From Ricinus communis (taxonomy: Eukaryota > Streptophyta > Magnoliopsida > Malpighiales > Euphorbiaceae), in assembly GCF_019578655.1 (NCBI RefSeq), contig NC_063263.1:17173001-17237000 (forward strand): a stretch of DNA of 64,000 bases, read 5' to 3'. Positions 63,068 to 64,000 of the stretch are shown here, in pieces. The notes below the pieces were generated by a model that had not been told where the DNA came from, made no database searches, and saw only the letters and a program-made list of their open reading frames with translations. Positions within the stretch are counted from its first letter, which is position 1. Each line of letters begins with the position of its first letter. The position numbers and the translations under genes are program-made.

Positions 63068-63229
63068 AAATGGCAGCCCAAAAATATTTTGTAATGGGCC
63101 AAAATGCCCAATGAAAAAAAAAAAGGAGTCATATAAAGAAAAAAAAAAGAAAAAAAAGACAAAAGAAAAAGCAAAAGATTCTTTTCCAAAGCATGGCCGA
63201 CATATTTCTCAAAAGACGTAAAGCATCTT

Positions 63230-63500
63230 ACTTCATTATCGCAAGACTACAAGCATTATCACAAGACTACAAGAACAAGTGGAGCCCTCTTTATTCCACT
63301 AAGAAGAGCATCTAAAGCTTGAAGACCTCTATAAATAGAGGAGTTCCTCTTAGAAGAAGAGAGACTGAAAAATACGAAGAAAAAGCTCTTGTATTCTTCA
63401 AGTCGCACAAAAAAGAAGAAATATAGTGAGAAAAGAGAAAGTATAGAGTGAGAGAGATAGTGAGAAGAAACACTTTCCTCTTATATTCTTATATTCCTCT
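63230..63500 (+). promoter_or_regulatory. Pararetrovirus promoter-like segment and leader
   Basis: CTCTATAAATAGAGGAG at about 63329-63345 is a TATA box in the setting of a caulimovirid transcript promoter. It is preceded by a duplicated CAAGACTACAAG motif (63242 and 63261) and followed by an A/G-rich leader. It points away from the minus-strand coding fragments. Confidence 0.5.
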
Positions 63501-63559
63501 TGTAAGTTATATTTCTTTAGTTTAAATAAGAATATAAGAGGAAAGTATTTCTTCTCACT
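63459..63559. repeat. Palindrome with 33-base arms
   Basis: Arms 63459-63491 and 63527-63559 are inverted copies with one mismatch (AGTGAGAAGAAACACTTTCC and its complement), with a 35-base spacer. It ends the promoter/leader segment. Confidence 0.9.
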
Positions 63560-63560
63560 A

Positions 63561-64000
63561 TATATATATATGTTTAGAAATTTCTTACTTAGTAATTATA
63601 AATATCAGTAAATAAATTTTATTTACATGATTCTTTCTATAATTTACTTTTATATACAAAAAAATATTACCAATTACGCAAAGAAATTGCTCATGTCTGG
63701 TAATGTAAGGGAAGCTAATAATAAGATATTGAATGTCGTAAATCCTAATTTATTGCTCATGCAACTTATTAACTTACGGTGAAAAATGAGATATTTTTAT
63801 ATCTTATATTTCTATTTAAATTTTAAATATATTTATAAAATTTTTATTTTTTTAAATAAATTTTTTTATTAATAAGAATTAATAAATATATTCAAAAGAT
63901 ACATACTAATTATGCTATAGAATAAATTATTTCGCTAAGTTTGATCGATTGTAATGAGGGAGCACTTCTTGATCTTATTATTCGTTGTTTAGTCGAAGTT
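63561..64000. other. AT-rich DNA, no gene seen
   Basis: Begins with a short TA run, then AT-rich DNA to the window end. No coding or RNA support. Confidence 0.4.

Larger units (their letters stand above)
58850..63560. mobile_element. Rearranged endogenous pararetrovirus (Caulimoviridae-like)
   Basis: The minus strand from 63067 down to 59636 carries, in order, an unknown frame, a capsid-type protein with zinc knuckle, a coiled-coil frame, an aspartic protease, reverse transcriptase and RNase H. No integrase or LTRs are seen. The RT motifs (FSKFDMKSGFWQI, YEWNVMPF.LKNAPS) are of caulimovirid rather than gypsy type. Frames are broken by stops and shifts in several places. A plus-strand polyprotein fragment abuts the RNase H end, and a plus-strand promoter-like segment lies at the right. 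The whole is an old, rearranged and non-functional insertion. Confidence 0.8.

Overview
This is nuclear DNA of a flowering plant, most likely a eudicot. The intergenic DNA is very AT-rich, the genes have many small GT/AG introns, and the recognisable proteins belong to plant families (a NOT2/VIP2 subunit, a CCCH zinc-finger protein, malectin-like receptors and a HERK1-type receptor kinase). The species cannot be fixed by eye; a Malpighiales-like eudicot is only an impression.

Layout. 1-5.4 kb: a possible last exon of an unrecognised gene (+), then a malectin-like gene (+) whose LRR part has decayed. 5.4-11.1 kb: a complete VIP2/NOT2 gene (-), 13 coding exons, 664 aa. 11.2-17.4 kb: AT-rich DNA with a MITE-like segment and a LINE remnant. 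17.4-21.8 kb: a three-finger CCCH protein gene (-), 721 aa. 22.4-36.1 kb: a LINE RNase H remnant, a decayed non-autonomous LTR retrotransposon, two long-inverted-repeat (foldback) elements, and between the latter a complete 9-exon malectin-LRR receptor-like protein gene without kinase (-), 604 aa. 36-47 kb: mostly repeat remnants. 47.9-50.4 kb: an intron-free HERK1-type CrRLK1L receptor kinase (+). 50.4-58.8 kb: microsatellites, a tandem array of Helitron-like units, a small single-exon gene of unknown function (-) and a MITE-like element. 58.8-63.6 kb: a decayed and rearranged endogenous caulimovirid (pararetrovirus) with capsid/zinc-knuckle, protease, reverse transcriptase and RNase H fragments on the minus strand, a plus-strand polyprotein fragment, and a plus-strand promoter-like segment ending in a palindrome.

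How the genes relate. VIP2 and the CCCH protein are housekeeping mRNA or transcription factors and are not functionally linked to their neighbours. Three loci in 49 kb encode malectin-like ectodomains: two of the malectin-LRR type, which are related to each other, and HERK1, from a different subfamily. Only HERK1 keeps a kinase domain. Exon structures were assembled by hand from GT/AG sites and reading phase; the VIP2, CCCH and 604-aa receptor models close in frame throughout. I found no convincing new biological system. The most informative unusual structures are the tandem Helitron-like array, the inverted and rearranged pararetrovirus, the foldback element with a GC-rich core, and the upstream-ORF arrangement of VIP2.
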